Program-made: the position numbers and the translations under genes | Notes under the pieces: model-generated | What the model saw: only the letters and a program-made list of their open reading frames with translations | What the model was told of the DNA's origin: nothing | The model's database searches: none | Shown: positions 37,961 through 51,068 of the stretch, one piece after another | How the letters are laid out: each line of letters opens with the position of its first letter | Numbering within the stretch: position 1 is the first letter of the stretch | Assembly: GCA_037013495.1 (NCBI GenBank) | Contig: CM072812.1 | Coordinates: 35,732,501-35,796,500, forward strand | From: Hippophae tibetana | Lineage: Eukaryota > Streptophyta > Magnoliopsida > Rosales > Elaeagnaceae | Length of the DNA stretch: 64,000 nucleotides | Reading direction: 5' to 3'

Positions 37961-40379
37961 ACATACGAAATAAAGATAAATGTGACATGTTATATTTAAA
38001 ATTAGATATGGTTGTTACATACATGCATAAGAGGTTAATGAATCATGATAGATTTCAAATCCAATATTCTAAAACTTTTTCCTATTAGAGTAATCTCTAA
38101 ATCTCCGACAAATAAGTAGCAAAAAAACATTAAGATTTTGAATCCAAAAAGAGTTATTAAAATTTTAAAGAGAAAAATTATAGAAATATTGATGCTTTTT
38201 TTTTTCTTTTCCTTGACATTGAGGATGTAAACCACCTATACAAGATATGAAAATAAATAAATAACAACAAACTTAAATACATAATGATCATTAGTCTAAA
38301 TTATACAAAAACCTCTCTCATGGACTAAAATGAGAAGTTGAACATCTTCATTGGCAAACAAAATCACATTTACAAAGTGAAGTAATTACTAATCACGCGA
38401 AGATGGATAATGCCAAGCAAAGTGTAAACCACATTTCTTTGGTAGTCAAAAAATATTGTTAAATTTTTACTGTAGTAATTTAAAATCTCATATCTAAGTA
38501 AAAAAAAAATTAAGACAAGTTAATATTAACAAGACGCAATAAAAAGACCCTAAAGAGAATGACGCTTCATAATAATTTTTGATTTGATTACATTATATGA
38601 CTTCTTTATATATGAAATTTTACTTTTAACTTTTTCAGAAGAAAAAGAAAAAAAATGTTATTTTTTCTTACAATGTAAAACAACATATATTTCTTTCATG
38701 ATGAGATTAAAAATTGATCATATATGCACATGAGGGATAATTTTTTAAGGAAATATTATTTTAAAAAAATTAAACCAGTTCATATTCTTCACCTTATTCT
38801 CGAATAGCATGCCAACATACTAACATCATTGTGGAGCTTTGAAGTAAATATATCAACAAAAAAAAGCCTAAAAATAAAATTTGTCGCTTCAATAAGGTAA
38901 GTTAAGAGTCAAGGAGAGACTACAATAATGGCCATGTAAATCATGTTGAAAATTTTGCATAAAATCATTCAATGATTTGTATAACTATAAATAAAAATTG
39001 CAAACTATGACAATGATGATGCTAAAGCATGCACAATATGTTCATGAGTGATGGAACAATATTTCGAGTAATAGTTACTTGATATACCAACTCTAAATAT
39101 GATTGGAAACTTTATCTCTACTTACACCATATGGAAATAGGAAGCTAAACTAACACCTTCCAACATTGGTATCCTAGCATATTTGAACCAAACAATCAAG
39201 GTAAAAATGGTATACCCACAAGTACTACTTAGTATAGAAACTTACAAAATATATGAGTTAGATATAACATGTTACAATAAAATAAATGTAGGAATAACAT
39301 ATTACATACAATGATATATATATATATATATATATAATAACACATTACATATAAAGATAAAAGTGTATGTAATGCTTACATCAAAATAGCCACAAAGTAT
39401 ATGTTAGTAATTTTTGTGCTTTCTATTTGAAAGAGTCCTAGTAAGAGAGTTAAAACGTAGAATGGTTCAAAGGTTCTTTCTTAGGTTTTTTGTTCATCTA
39501 TTATACTAAAGGGATGGTACACGTAATAATGCCTTATTGGAGATGTACTAAAGCTAGGGGTGCGCATGGAACCCTTGGTATGATCAAAGGTATGGTTGAC
39601 TAATTGACATGTCAAGGACAAAGTACATATAATGTCTAATGCATGTAGAACCTTTGCTAAGGTATAGACTGATATTAGGCTATCGTGGTCTTTGATCCAA
39701 GATTTGATATGAAAGGGCATGTAGATTAATATTGAGTTGTTGTTCGCTTTGATCCATAGGCTAGTGTTGGAGAAGATTTGGAATGATAATGGGATGTTGT
39801 GGGCTTTGCCTCATGGGCTAATGTAGGATTTGAGCCTATAGGCCAATATTGGCTAGTTTGGCTCACAATTGATGGACCCCCCTTCTAGGATAAGCCCTAC
39901 CTTTAATCATAGGTTATCTATTTTTTTTGTTCCAAACATCAAGTTCCTCATTCTTTCAATTTGTGTCAAAGTGGAAGAATAATTATTATCAACTAATCAG
40001 TGATAAATGGTGAATAACTCAATTGGTTTTTCATAATCTCTCGGGTTGCTATGATCCTTCAATTAATGTTATGTATTTTTTAGCTCTTGTGGTGTCTCTT
40101 TTGCTCTTAATCTGATAACCATTTACTTTACACATGTAATTGCAAAAAAATAATTATTTTATCTCATAATATATATAGAAGGGCCTCATTATCCCTTTTC
40201 ACACTTTTGAGGGACTTTCATATTTTGAGAGAGAATTATCCCTTGTGAAGAAAACTAAGTTGTAAGGAATGATTTTCAGACTGCTTACTTGTGTCCCTAG
40301 TATGTTGTTTATGGGTTTCCAGGCCACTTCTCTTTTTGATTCGAGTTAGATATTTTCCCAAGCAAGAAACGAAAGTCTA
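37961..40379. other. AT-rich intergenic DNA
   Basis: No gene is supported. A segment at 39190-39440 repeats ACATATTACATA-type phrases around a (TA)n tract (39319-39336) and resembles, inverted, the DNA at 35930-36050. It may be another fragment of the same LTR family. Confidence 0.4.
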
Positions 40380-40657
40380 TCGCTCGTTATATCCAAGCTA
40401 TGGTTGACGAGGTCATGAATATCATGGATGATGATGAGGCTAATTCTCGACGAGTGATGGTCACATTCTTAGATCCCTTAATGAACTCCTTTAATGGTGG
40501 CAAGTTTGGTTGTCACAATAAGTTGGATGAGTTGTATAATTACTTCATTGGCCTCAACAATAAGGTTGAAATCTACAAAACTTGTAAAGATGAGCCCAAT
40601 TTGGTGTATCTCATAGGTTTTCAACATGTGATGGACGTAAGTTTATTTGAGCCTTAA
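40380..40657 (+). CDS. Orphan exon-like open frame
   Basis: The open frame extends upstream of the ATG at 40400 (SIARYIQAMVDEVMNIM) and reads DDDEANSRRVMVTFLDPL, then a Lys/Asp-rich part to QHVMD. There a consensus donor GTAAGT follows (40637). The composition is protein-like and better balanced than the AT-rich surroundings, but I do not recognise the family. It could be a captured gene fragment in a transposon, an isolated exon of a decayed gene, or chance. No acceptor or partner exon is convincing. Confidence 0.25.
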
Positions 40658-40699
40658 ATCCTTTACACTTTTAAATTCATATGCTAACTTTCCGTAGGA

Positions 40700-41160
40700 T
40701 CTATCAATATTTTGAACTGTGGAATTAATAAGTCATGCTCAAAAGAACACATTCAAAAGCTTTCCACTCAACAGAGTGTCTACAAACTGACAATGAGAAT
40801 GTCGTTGTCAAACTCCAAGAACTTTCAGACAAGATTTAATTTAGTAGAAATATAAAACGAAAGTATTTTGATGATCAAAGTATGCGTAGGGAAGAATGAA
40901 AAAGATAAATGAACTCATATTCACCATTTTTAATAATATTGAAAAATTACATGAGTATTTATAGACAATAAGACTAAAACAATTATCATAATAAGATTAT
41001 AAATAAGAATTATAAAATAATAAAGAAACATAATGATAATTATCTAATATCTAGTATTTTAATACTAAAAAATTAATATATAATATTTTAATTCTCCCCC
41101 TCAAGTTGAACATGTATAAATTCAACTTGAACGGTGAGGTATAAAAATAATCTTCTAACA
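40700..41160 (-). repeat. LTR-like segment with polypurine tract
   Basis: On the minus strand, CAACTTGAGGGGGAG (41092-41106) resembles the polypurine tract of Copia elements. The following DNA (to about 40820) has an LTR-like layout with a TATAAATAC box. No coding sequence is attached. Probably a solo or fragmentary LTR. Confidence 0.35.
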
Positions 41161-41533
41161 ACAAACCCTTTATAAGGCACTACGTTTAGAATGATAACCT
41201 TATAATTATGTAAATATAAACATATAATCAAGTCATCTCCAATCAATCAAATATAAATCATAATTGATGCATATAACCCACAAAGTAACAACATAGAAAC
41301 ATTTCAATATTTTAAATCATATAATAGTACTAGTAAAAATAAGAAATCCAATAACTTAATCATACAAATGTCATTCAAATAATCAATCTATGTCACTATC
41401 AAAAACAACCTTTAGTACTTATTTATCTAGGAAAATAAGAAATTAATAATTGGAATATTAGTCGTGACATATAATTGATGGTTTTGAGACCCACGTAATT
41501 ATCATTGAGTAGTAAGTGATATTTATGAATTAA
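41161..41533. other. Intergenic DNA
   Basis: AT-rich sequence without a gene or a recognisable repeat. Confidence 0.4.
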
Positions 41534-42380
41534 CCTCATGTTTGATCGATTGGAATAGAATGAAATGAAATCAGAATTAATTTATTCTAATTTTATGTTT
41601 GGTTGAGTTCAAAAGTAGGAATGAAATGAAATTGATTCCTAAAAAAAGAGTCATAATTCTTTCTCCCCCTTAAGAAATCATGATTTCATTCTCATCTCAA
41701 TTTTTTTTCAATTTTACCACAATCCCAAATATAACCCTAAGCCTTAAATCCTAAATCTCAAAACCCTAAACCCTATTTAGAAAAATAATAATTTTAATCA
41801 TAAACTTTGACCCACAAATATAATCCTAAACCCAAAATCCCAAAATCCTAAACCCTATTTAGAAAAATAATAATTTTAATCCTAAATCTTAAACCCCAAA
41901 TCTCAAATCTCAAATCCCAAAACCCTAAATCATATTTAAAAATAATAATTTTAACCCTAAATCTTAGCCCATAAATATAACCCTAAATCCTAAATCCTAA
42001 ATCTCAAATCTCTAAACCCCAAATCCTAAATCCCAAAACCCCAAATCCTAAATCCCAAAACCCCAAATCCCAAATCTCAAAACCTTAAACCCTATTTAAA
42101 ATTTTTTTAATAATATATTTTTTAAGTAATAATTATTTAAAAAAAAATAATGATTTCACTAATATATTTTGTTTGACAAAAAATAATAATTATATTATAT
42201 TATTTAAAATTTAACTGAATATATAATATTAAAGTAATATATAATATTTTTCATTTTATTTTAATTGTAAACTAAACAATGTAATAATGATTCTTTTTTT
42301 ATTTTAATTTTTAAATCAAACCAAACAAAATTATTTTTATTTCATCCTAATTTTGATTTTATTATGTAAATTAAACGACA
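41534..42380. mobile_element. Telomere-motif element, copy 1 (diverged)
   Basis: Diverged relative of the elements at 43431, 48747 and 51069. The left end reads CCTCATGTTTG with a GGAATAGAATGAAATGAAATC arm. The centre (about 41710-42100) is a degenerate array of CCCTAAA, CCCAAAT and TCCTAAA motifs broken by TTTAGAAAAATAATAATTTTA. The right arm ends near AAACGACAC. The ends match imperfectly and the target duplication is unclear, so this is the oldest copy. It has no coding capacity. Confidence 0.6.
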
Positions 42381-43430
42381 CAAAAATCTAGATAGCAATA
42401 ACTCAATAGCTAAAATTTAGGTTCAATCACAATAAAAAGTGATAAATTTAAATCTAATTTTAATAAACTATCCTCGATAGGGAAAAAATGCTGAATACAA
42501 ATCAGCTCAAAAGTATTAAAGTAATCTAAAATATCCAAATTAACCAAATAAGAACAAATAAGCCCAATTACCAAATTGCAAAACATCAATCAACCCAAAA
42601 TACAAATAAATTAGCCCAAGTACCAAATTTCCTATAAACCATCAAACTACTTTATTAAATCTGCCCAAATACCATCAGCTATCCAAATTAACCAATGATC
42701 CAAAATACTAAATTTCCCATTTCCAATAAACCCAAGAATATCACAAATCAGCCAAATTAATCCATAAACACTCTATTGAACATAAAAGGTATTGAGAGAC
42801 CCAAATGAGATGAGGGTGACTAGACCATAAATTGAGTAGAAGCTTGGTAGCAACAGCGGCAAGGTGGCTGGGTAAAACAACACTTAAAAAATAGAGTAGA
42901 AAATCAGCACAAACATGTGTCAGTGGTGAAAACTGTAGTGGGCTGTCGTAGGAGGTCACCTGGACCGGACGACGGTGGTTGAAATGTTTTGGGATGGTGA
43001 TGGTGTCATTTCTAGGTTAGCACAAAGGAGATGGTATATGAACCTGATTTCGTGATTTATCGAGACGTGACTATAAGAAGAAATCTTAAAAATGTTCCAT
43101 TTCACGACAACAGGCGGCATATTTGGTAAATAGACGATAACTAGAGGTTGGTGGTTGGTTGGTTGGTTCTTTGGCGATGCCGGCAATTGCAATCCAAGTG
43201 ACGGTGACGCTAAGGATGGGGGTGTAAGGTTGTCCTACGAAAAGAATAACCTTCGACAAAGTTGCCATCCATGATTCAAAGTTCAGGCTTTAGATGGGTT
43301 GCCGGTAGAGGAAGGTCACTTGAATCAAATGACGGTGAGGACCAAATTAGACGAGTTTAGTGACAAGGTTGAATAGCATGAATGGAAATATTAGGAATAA
43401 AACACCTAATATAGGAGTTATTTACTCTAA
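42381..43430. other. Unassigned intergenic DNA between telomere-motif elements
   Basis: The 42720-43380 part is noticeably GC-richer (GACGGTGGTTG, GGTTGGTTGGTT). It may be transposon or decayed-gene DNA. The short minus-strand frames here overlap each other and show no domain. Confidence 0.4.
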
Positions 43431-44726
43431 CCCCACGTTTGGTTGGACGGAATGGAATGGAATCAGAATCGATTCCATCCATTTTGTGTGTTTGGTTGGA
43501 CGGAATAGAAGGCGGAATGGAATCTGATTACTAAAAGAGAAGGAATCACAATTCCTTCTCCCACCTTTGGTAATCATTATTCCATTCCCATCTAAACTTT
43601 TTTTTTCCAATTTTACCCTCACCTAAAATATAACCTTAAATTTAAATCCCAAATTCTCAAACCCAAAAATTCCAAAACCCTAAACCCTAAACCCAAAATT
43701 TCAAAACCCTAAATCCAAAATTCTCAAACCCAAAATTCCAAAACCCTAAACCCAAAATTTCAAAACCTTAAATCCAAATCTTAAAATCCTAAAACCTTAA
43801 ACTCTAAACCTCAAATCCCTAAATCCTAAACCCTAAAACCCTAAACCTTAAAACATAAATCCCAAAACCCTAAAACATAAATCCCAAATTCCAAATCCTA
43901 AAACCCTAAACCCTAAACCCCAAATCCCAAATCCCAAATCCCTAAACCCTAAACCCTAAAACCCTAAACCTTAAAACATAAATCCCAAAACCCAAAACCC
44001 TAAAACATAAATCCCAAAACCGTAAACCCTAAACCCCAAATTCCAAATCCTAAAACCCTAAACCCCAAATCCCTAAACCCTAAACCTTAAACCCTAAAAC
44101 CCTAAACCCCAAATCTCCAAATCTCTAAACCCTAAACCCTAAACCTTAAAACATAAATCCCAAAACCCAAAACCCTAAAACATAAATCTCAAAACCCTAA
44201 ACCCCAAATTCCAAATCCTAAAACCATAAACCCTAAACCCTAAACCTTAAACCTTAAAACCCTAAATCCAAAATTCTAAAACCCTAAACTATTTTTAGAA
44301 AAATAATAATTTTAACCCTAAACCTTAACCTACAAATATAACCCAAATCCTAAATCCCTAAACCCTAAATCACACATCCCAAACCTCAAAACCCTAAACC
44401 CTATTTAGAAAAATAATAATTTTAATAATATATTTCTTTTTAATTAAGTAATATTTATTTAGAAAAATAATGATTTCAATAATGTATTTTGTCTGACGAA
44501 AAAATAGTAATTAAATGACATTATTTGAACTTTACAGCATGTAGGGGTATTAAGGTCATTTACAGCTTTTTTTATTCCATTCCAGTGGCAAACCAAACAC
44601 TATAATCCTGATTCTGAGCTTGATTCCAGTGGTCAAACCAAACAAAATTGTTTCCTTTCCATTCCATTCCATTCCAATTCCGATTCCATTCCAATTCCGA
44701 TTCCATTCCACGAACCAAACGCCACC
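43431..44726. mobile_element. Telomere-motif element, copy 2 (Tourist-like ends)
   Basis: 1296 bp flanked by TAA on both sides (43428-43430 and 44727-44729). The left end is CCCCACGTTTGGTTGGACGG and continues with GGAATGGAATGGAAT. The right end, read inward from the other strand, is GGTGGCGTTTGGTTCG followed by GGAATGGAAT. These imperfect inverted ends with a 3-bp TAA duplication fit non-autonomous PIF/Harbinger (Tourist) elements. The interior from about 43640 to 44400 is a degenerate array of the plant telomere motif (CCCTAAA with CCCAAAT, CCTTAAA and CATAAATCC variants). Arms include AAAAATAATAATTTTA and GGGGTATTAAGGTCATTTA. It encodes no protein; open frames through the ends are artefacts. 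Confidence 0.8.
43640..44400. repeat. Degenerate interstitial telomere-like (CCCTAAA)n array in copy 2
   Basis: Dozens of CCCTAAA heptamers are mixed with 1-base variants and larger units such as AAAACATAAATCCCAAAACC. It is not a clean telomere tract, so a direct telomere insertion is unlikely. Repeated amplification inside the element is more likely. Confidence 0.9.
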
Positions 44727-45708
44727 TAACATCGGACAAAAATAGCATACAGTTTTTAAAAAATAAAAAACACACATGTATATACATATACACACTAAAA
44801 ATATTGATTTTTTTTTAAATATAATGGATTTAGGACTTAAGTTTAGGAATTTGGTTTTAGAGTTTAACTATGAATAAAAAAGTATATAGTTGATAATAAT
44901 ATTTTTCTTATTGTTTAAAAGTGTCTTATAACTATTGATCTTTTATCTTTTTTATTTTATTTTACTTGTTAATAACATTTATATCAATCCTGAACTTAAA
45001 ATAATAAAAATGATGATTGAATTATTTGTTAAATGAGATATATGAGTTTTTTTTTCTCTTTTTATTGGCTTTCTAATTATTTTTAATGTCCATGACTAAA
45101 ACGTTGATGGAGAAGAGATGATAGGAATATGATTTCAAAAATAGATTGAACGGATAAGAATAGGATTTAGATGAAGACTTTGCATTAGTTTATTTGCACA
45201 TGAGGGATGTCATCAGGTTATTTTTAGCTTGTCATTGGGGCACTTTGCCCCAAAGAAGAAGTCCTAAGTTTTTCAGATTTGTTACTTTTTTCTTAGATCA
45301 GGCATTCCTTTGTTTCCTCTTATACTTTCTCTTCAACAGGTAGGGTTATTTGGCCTCTTTACTCTTAAACGGGGATTGTTTGCCTCCTATAGATAATAGA
45401 ATTGAATTTCGAATAGATAAAATATTGATATCTTATTTTCAGGTTTAAATGTATACATTATAAGACGTAATGGAAAATACTAGTTTTAAGGAAAACATAA
45501 GATTTATCTGATTGAATGTTCGAATGTTAATGTAACTTAAAAATAAAATAAATTATTTATAATATCTTTAGAGGTGATTGGCATTCCAATTGAGATCTTC
45601 CCTTTTTCCATCCAAGTCTTCCAACATGTAAGCTCTTTCTGGCATTAGTCCTACCACTTTATACTATCCTTCCTAAGTAGCTTTCCTCTTTGTTTCTTGA
45701 GGCTTTTC
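44727..45708. other. AT-rich intergenic DNA
   Basis: No gene seen. Contains (AT)-rich runs and poly-T tracts only. Confidence 0.4.
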
Positions 45709-47222
45709 TGAATCCTAAGTTATTTTTTAAATTTTATCAATTTATAACTTAATAACTTAAACAAAGTGGTCAGACATGCAATCACATGTAAGAATAAAGT
45801 GTAGAAATAAAATAATAACACTCGAATTTTTAGGTGAAAGTAACTTAGGTCACAACTATGACTTAAGAGAAAAATCACCAGTCCACCGGACCACCTAACG
45901 TTCCACTATGAAAATCAAATGTTTAAGTACAAACTCGGTCTTATGCTACCCTCCCTAGGATACTGCCCCAATGTACTTTACTTACGAGCCCCTGCTTTAT
46001 TTTCACAGTTTTTAAAATTAACGTGAGTAGTTTTTAGATCAACGTTCCAATAAACTCCCCGCCAATCAAATCGTTCACAAATCAACTGCAAAAAAAAATT
46101 AGCACAAAAAACACAAGTGTTCGTGTGTATTCTAAAATATATTTAACAATGAATAATCTTAACTAGATGATTTAAAATATATGTCATTTAAATCAAATCA
46201 ACTAGCATATTCTAGAGCAAAAAAGTTAAGCATAATTTCAACAAAAATAACTTCTTTAAAATTTTATAATTAAATCAAATAATCATGATCATACACAATT
46301 ATTATATCCAAATATGCAAGAACCTAATCAAGAAAAAACTATATGAACATGAAAAATATGAAATAAATAGGCTAATAAATATGAGACATTAATCAAATAT
46401 TCAACTGATATATCATAAATTAATTTCTCTACAATAAAGGTTCTCATCCTAATTAACTTCACTACTTGCCAAATAGTAATAAGCACAAATCGATCTCTCT
46501 GCCAATTATCGAATTCTCTTGTAGGAATATGATAATCCTTCTCATCTAATTCATCAACAAATAAATCAATTACCTTGACAATGTATATCAATTCCTTAAC
46601 TAATGCTCTATATAGCCTCTTATTGGACTTCTTGAATGGCTTTTTTCTATAATGAAGTGTGGCGACAAGGGTTCAAATATAATATTGTTCTTTCAATATT
46701 AATTAAGAAACTTTTGACTTTCTCTCTCAAGCTTAATGGACGATGATGACCGCTTTCTATCTCTTGAATTCCCCCAACTTTTGTTATTTTGTTTTCAACA
46801 ATTTGGCCGATTCTAGGGTTTTTTTCACTCAAATTTTTCAGCACACACTTTTAACCCTAATTCTATGTATATATATAAGTGATAAACATAACCTATTAGT
46901 GTTAGGGTTTGAATATTTTAGGCTTCATTATTCAAGGCCTATTCAAAGTCTTAATAAAAAAAAGTATTTTTAAATCATATCTTAAAAATATTAAGACACA
47001 TAAAAAAATATTTAAGCATAAAAAATAATTTTAAATTTATGAACATGTACTATTAAATAAATGCAATCTTATGCGTCATAGTTATAAAAAATATACCTCG
47101 AGTGCGATTATTTGAAACTTGAGTATTTGTTTGGATTTTCTTGATGGACATGATAGCATTCCTAAAAACAAATTTACAAGTAAATATTTTGTCTACAAAA
47201 ATAGCCAATACTCATAGTCCTT
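45709..47222 (-). repeat. Solo LTR of the Sirevirus-like family
   Basis: Homologous along most of its length to the LTR at 8808-10300. Shared landmarks in order include AATAAAGTGTAGAAATAAAA, ACAAACTCGGT, a TGTACTTTACTTACGA-type phrase, the TTAAATCAAATCAA region, and AAATATTTTGTCTAC near 47187. No primer site or gag follows on either side, so recombination between LTRs probably removed the interior. The left end has a small deletion relative to 13559, and both edges are approximate. Confidence 0.65.
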
Positions 47223-48746
47223 AGAATAAATTCACAAAAATATATTTTAAATTCGAAATAAATTTAAAACAATATATATACATTGTATTCTTTAACTTTG
47301 AACAAAAATAAAAACCTACATAACACAAAACTATATAAATAATCAATAACACATGATATACATAAGAAAAATTACAAAAAAAGTAAATTTTAAATTTGCA
47401 AAAGTAAAATAAAAATATAAAAACATGAATAATGAGTGCAAAATAGTTCATAAAATACTTTCAAGAATCAAACAAGTGAGAAAATGAAGAAAACATATGG
47501 TTGGTAAGTGAGAAAGTGTAGAAAAATGAGTAAAAAAAATAGTGAGTGTTAAGCTCTAAAAATGGGTGGATCTAGGTCGGTAAGTGAAGGGGAACAAAAT
47601 CAAGGTTATGGTGTCAAAAATGGTGGTTAAAAATGGACACCATTTGACATTATCGCACGAGGAGAGAAAAATAAATATGGAGCATTTGAAACTGTGAGGG
47701 GAAAGGGAAGAAAATAAGAGGAAAAAAAAGTCAATTAGCAACAATTCTACATGTTAACTGACGCTACACGTGGCATGTAGCATCAATTCTATGCACCAAC
47801 CGATGTGACGGTGAAAAACTTGAGAGATACTCCTCAAAATGATGTAGCTCTTCATTAGCCAACCATGTATTTGGACTCTTAAAAACTCCTCACTCAATCT
47901 CACATTCTTTACACTTAACCCCGTGTTTGAAAAATATGACTCTTCTTTGATGTCTTACATCCTACAAATAACACAATCGAGACCTAACACTTAAAATAAA
48001 AATTAACCAAGAGTGGACTAGAGAAGAATGGTTCCAAATGAAATGAGCCTCCTCACAAATTCTTGCCAAAGAAATAATAAGGAGGATATAGGAGTTTATA
48101 GGAAAATTCCAAGCCTTTGGGACCCTTATTAGCCACTTAGTGGCTGCCTTACCTGATACTCTCTGATCACCTCACTAGCCAGTGTGGCAAGGGTAATTGC
48201 TATGCCCTAGTTAGGGTAATATTCGTTACACACTCATGGGCCCATGGTTGTGAGAGGGTGATAAGGGGATAACGAGCACCCATATGAAGCCAACTACGAG
48301 GACGTCAACGAGCTCACAAGCTCTCTTATAAGTTGAAAATCACACAATAAAGACTTTCAAATATTGAGAAACACAGAGTCCCCAATGGGACAAAAAAACC
48401 AGTAAACAAAGTCCTCAACGTGATCCCACGACAATAAACAAAGTCTCGACGAAACAATACAACCATATACACTAATAACACAAACTATATGCAATCTAAG
48501 AAAGCGAGTGTGCATAATAGGAAAACACGAAACTATCTTCTAAGTGATACTAAGCTACTTGTAACCAACAATAAAAATGAAACACATAAACATCAAATAA
48601 AATACAAACATCGTGTTTTACGCATGGGAATGCTAACACCAAAATGATAGGACATACACTTATCTTTTACTTTAGATGTCTTTTTGAGGAAACTAAAATG
48701 CATATTTCAAGCATAAATACTTAAATGTTGTCTCATCTTTCCCCTA
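47223..48746. other. Intergenic DNA
   Basis: No gene is supported. The 47540-47830 part is GC-richer, with a short imperfect palindrome around CTACACGTGGCATGTAG (47764-47780) that includes a CACGTG core. The rest may be further retroelement debris. Confidence 0.4.
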
Positions 48747-49822
48747 CCCCATGTTTGGTTGGAGGGAATGGAATGGAATTAGAATTGATTCCTTCCATTT
48801 TGTGTGTTTGGTTGGACGAAATGGAAAGCGGAATGGAATCACATTACTAAAAGAGAAGGAATCACAATTTCTTCTCCCCTCCTTGGTAATCATAATTTCA
48901 TTCTCATCTAAACTTTTTTTCCAATTTTACCCTTACTTAAAATATAACCTTAAACTCAAATCCCAAATTCTCAAACCCAAAATTCCAAAACCCTAAACCC
49001 TAAACCCCAAATCCCTAAACCCTAAACCCCAAATCCCTAAACCCTAAACCCTAAAACATAAATCCCAAAACCCTAAACCCTAAACCCAAATTCCAAATCC
49101 TAAAACCCTAAACCCCAAATCCCTAAACCCTAAACCTTAAAACATAAATCCCAAAACCCTAAAACATAAATCCCCAAACCCTAAACCCCAAATTCCAAAT
49201 CCTAAAACCCTAAACCCTAAACCTTACCCAAATCCCCAAATCCCTAAACCTTAAACCTTAAAACATAAATCCCAAAACCCTAAACCCTAAAACATAAATC
49301 TCAAAACCCTAAACCCTAAATTCCAAATCCTAAAACCCTAAACCCCAAATTCCAAATCCTAAAACCCTAAACCCCAAATTCCAAATCCTAAAATCCTAAA
49401 CCCTAAATCCAAAATTCTAAAACCCTAAACCATTTTTAGAAAAATAATAATTTTAACCCTAAACCTTAACCTATAAATATAACCCCAAATCCCAAACCTC
49501 AAAACCCTAAACCCTATTTAGAAAAATAATAATTTTAATAATATATTTCTTTTTAATTAAGTAATAATTATTTAGAAAAATAATGATTTCAATAATGTAT
49601 TTTATCTGACGAAAAAATAGTAATTAAATTACATTATTTGAACTTTACAACATGTAGGGGTATTAAGATCATTTACAGCTTTTTTCATTTCATTCCAGTG
49701 ACAAACCAAACACTATAATCCTGATTCCGAGCTTAATTCCAGTAGTCAAACAAAAAAAAATTGTTTCCTTTCCATTCCATTACATTTCGATTCCGATTAC
49801 ATTCCATGAACCAAACGCCACC
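48747..49822. mobile_element. Telomere-motif element, copy 3
   Basis: 1076 bp flanked by CTA (48744-48746 and 49823-49825). The left end is CCCCATGTTTGGTTGGAGGG; the right end is GAACCAAACGCCACC. The interior (about 48950-49520) is a CCCTAAA-type array. The right arm repeats the copy-2 landmarks AAAAATAATAATTTTAA and a GGGGTATTAAG phrase. The 3-bp duplication confirms the borders. Non-coding. Confidence 0.8.
48950..49520. repeat. Degenerate (CCCTAAA)n array in copy 3
   Basis: Same motif mixture as in copy 2 but shorter, including several AAACCCTAAACCCCAAAT units. Confidence 0.9.
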
Positions 49823-51068
49823 CTAAAGTTGATGTTTGTTGTGGTTTATCATGTGCATTTCTACGTCATATAGATTATTTATCTATCTGTATGACTTTTG
49901 AATTACATGCATTATTGTGACTAAAATAATATGTTAAGTTGGAATTATTATTAGTTGTGGTTGTTCACCCTTTCTAAATATATCTATTGTATTTGGTTTT
50001 CGGTATGAGTTTTCTTATCTTCTTATATATTTGTACCAAATAAAATCCCTAAGTTTTTATTGTAAATTCATCCATACCCTCTTTGATTTTTCTTACAAAA
50101 CCATCATATTCAACATGAATTGATTTTTCAAGACTCTTAACTTTTCGTAATTTCGTTTAGTTTTGGGATTAAACCATTTTTTTATAATAACATTTTATTC
50201 TTTAATTATTTTAAAGTTGAGTTTACTTTTAATTTTTTGTCCATGTGTATGACATATGATTTTCAATTAAATTTTAATTTTGGATTATTGATACATTTAA
50301 AATTAAATGAAATGACTACTAATATACTGGTATAAAAATATGATTCATAGATATACATTTTGTTAAATAGAGGCACTACTAATGTATCAAACTCTCAAAC
50401 TCTTTGAATGACATAAATACCCTTCATTTATATTACATGTGTATGTGATGAAATTCTCAATTTAAAACACAAAATTGAATCATTTGTATAACCTAAAATA
50501 AATGGGTGGATTATTATTGTATTACTTTAAGAATATAATTACATATTAATACTTTTTGGTTAAAGGGGTATATTAAAATACCAAACCTAAAATGAAGAAA
50601 GATATTAGAGATTCTATAGCTTAGTTTAGACTAGTAGAGTGTATAAATTTCATAACTTTTTAGTGAGTCATATAGATTATGTTATGTTTATAAAATTAAT
50701 ATTAAAGTTTTATTTTGATTACTTATTGAAAAATTTAATCAAATTATATAATTTGTTTGTTAACTATGTTATCAAATTTATGATAATATTTCTAAAATAA
50801 TAATTTTATTAAAATTATTAAGATTATTATTAATAGATATGAAAAATAAATGATTGAAAATTACATTACAGATTCAATCATAAGATACATTATCTATTTT
50901 TTAATCAATTATTAAAATAAAACTTTACTGTTAATTCAACCATAATCCACTAAAAATCTACTAAGAACCTCTGGTAACATTTATATTGTAATAGAAAAGC
51001 ATGCTCCAATTTCATTTGACAAAAAGATAATATGTTGCTTTTTATTAGATTAATATATATAACATTAA
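49823..51068. other. AT-rich intergenic DNA between copies 3 and 4
   Basis: No gene or recognisable repeat border was seen. Confidence 0.45.

Noticed and set aside
42741-43268. Three overlapping minus-strand frames
   Set aside because: Overlap each other in different frames, no motif; the region may be transposon DNA.
43422-44795. Frames through the ends of the telomere-motif elements (also at 48751 and 51045)
   Set aside because: They translate the GGAATGGAAT and GTTTGGTT terminal repeats; the same artefact appears at each copy.
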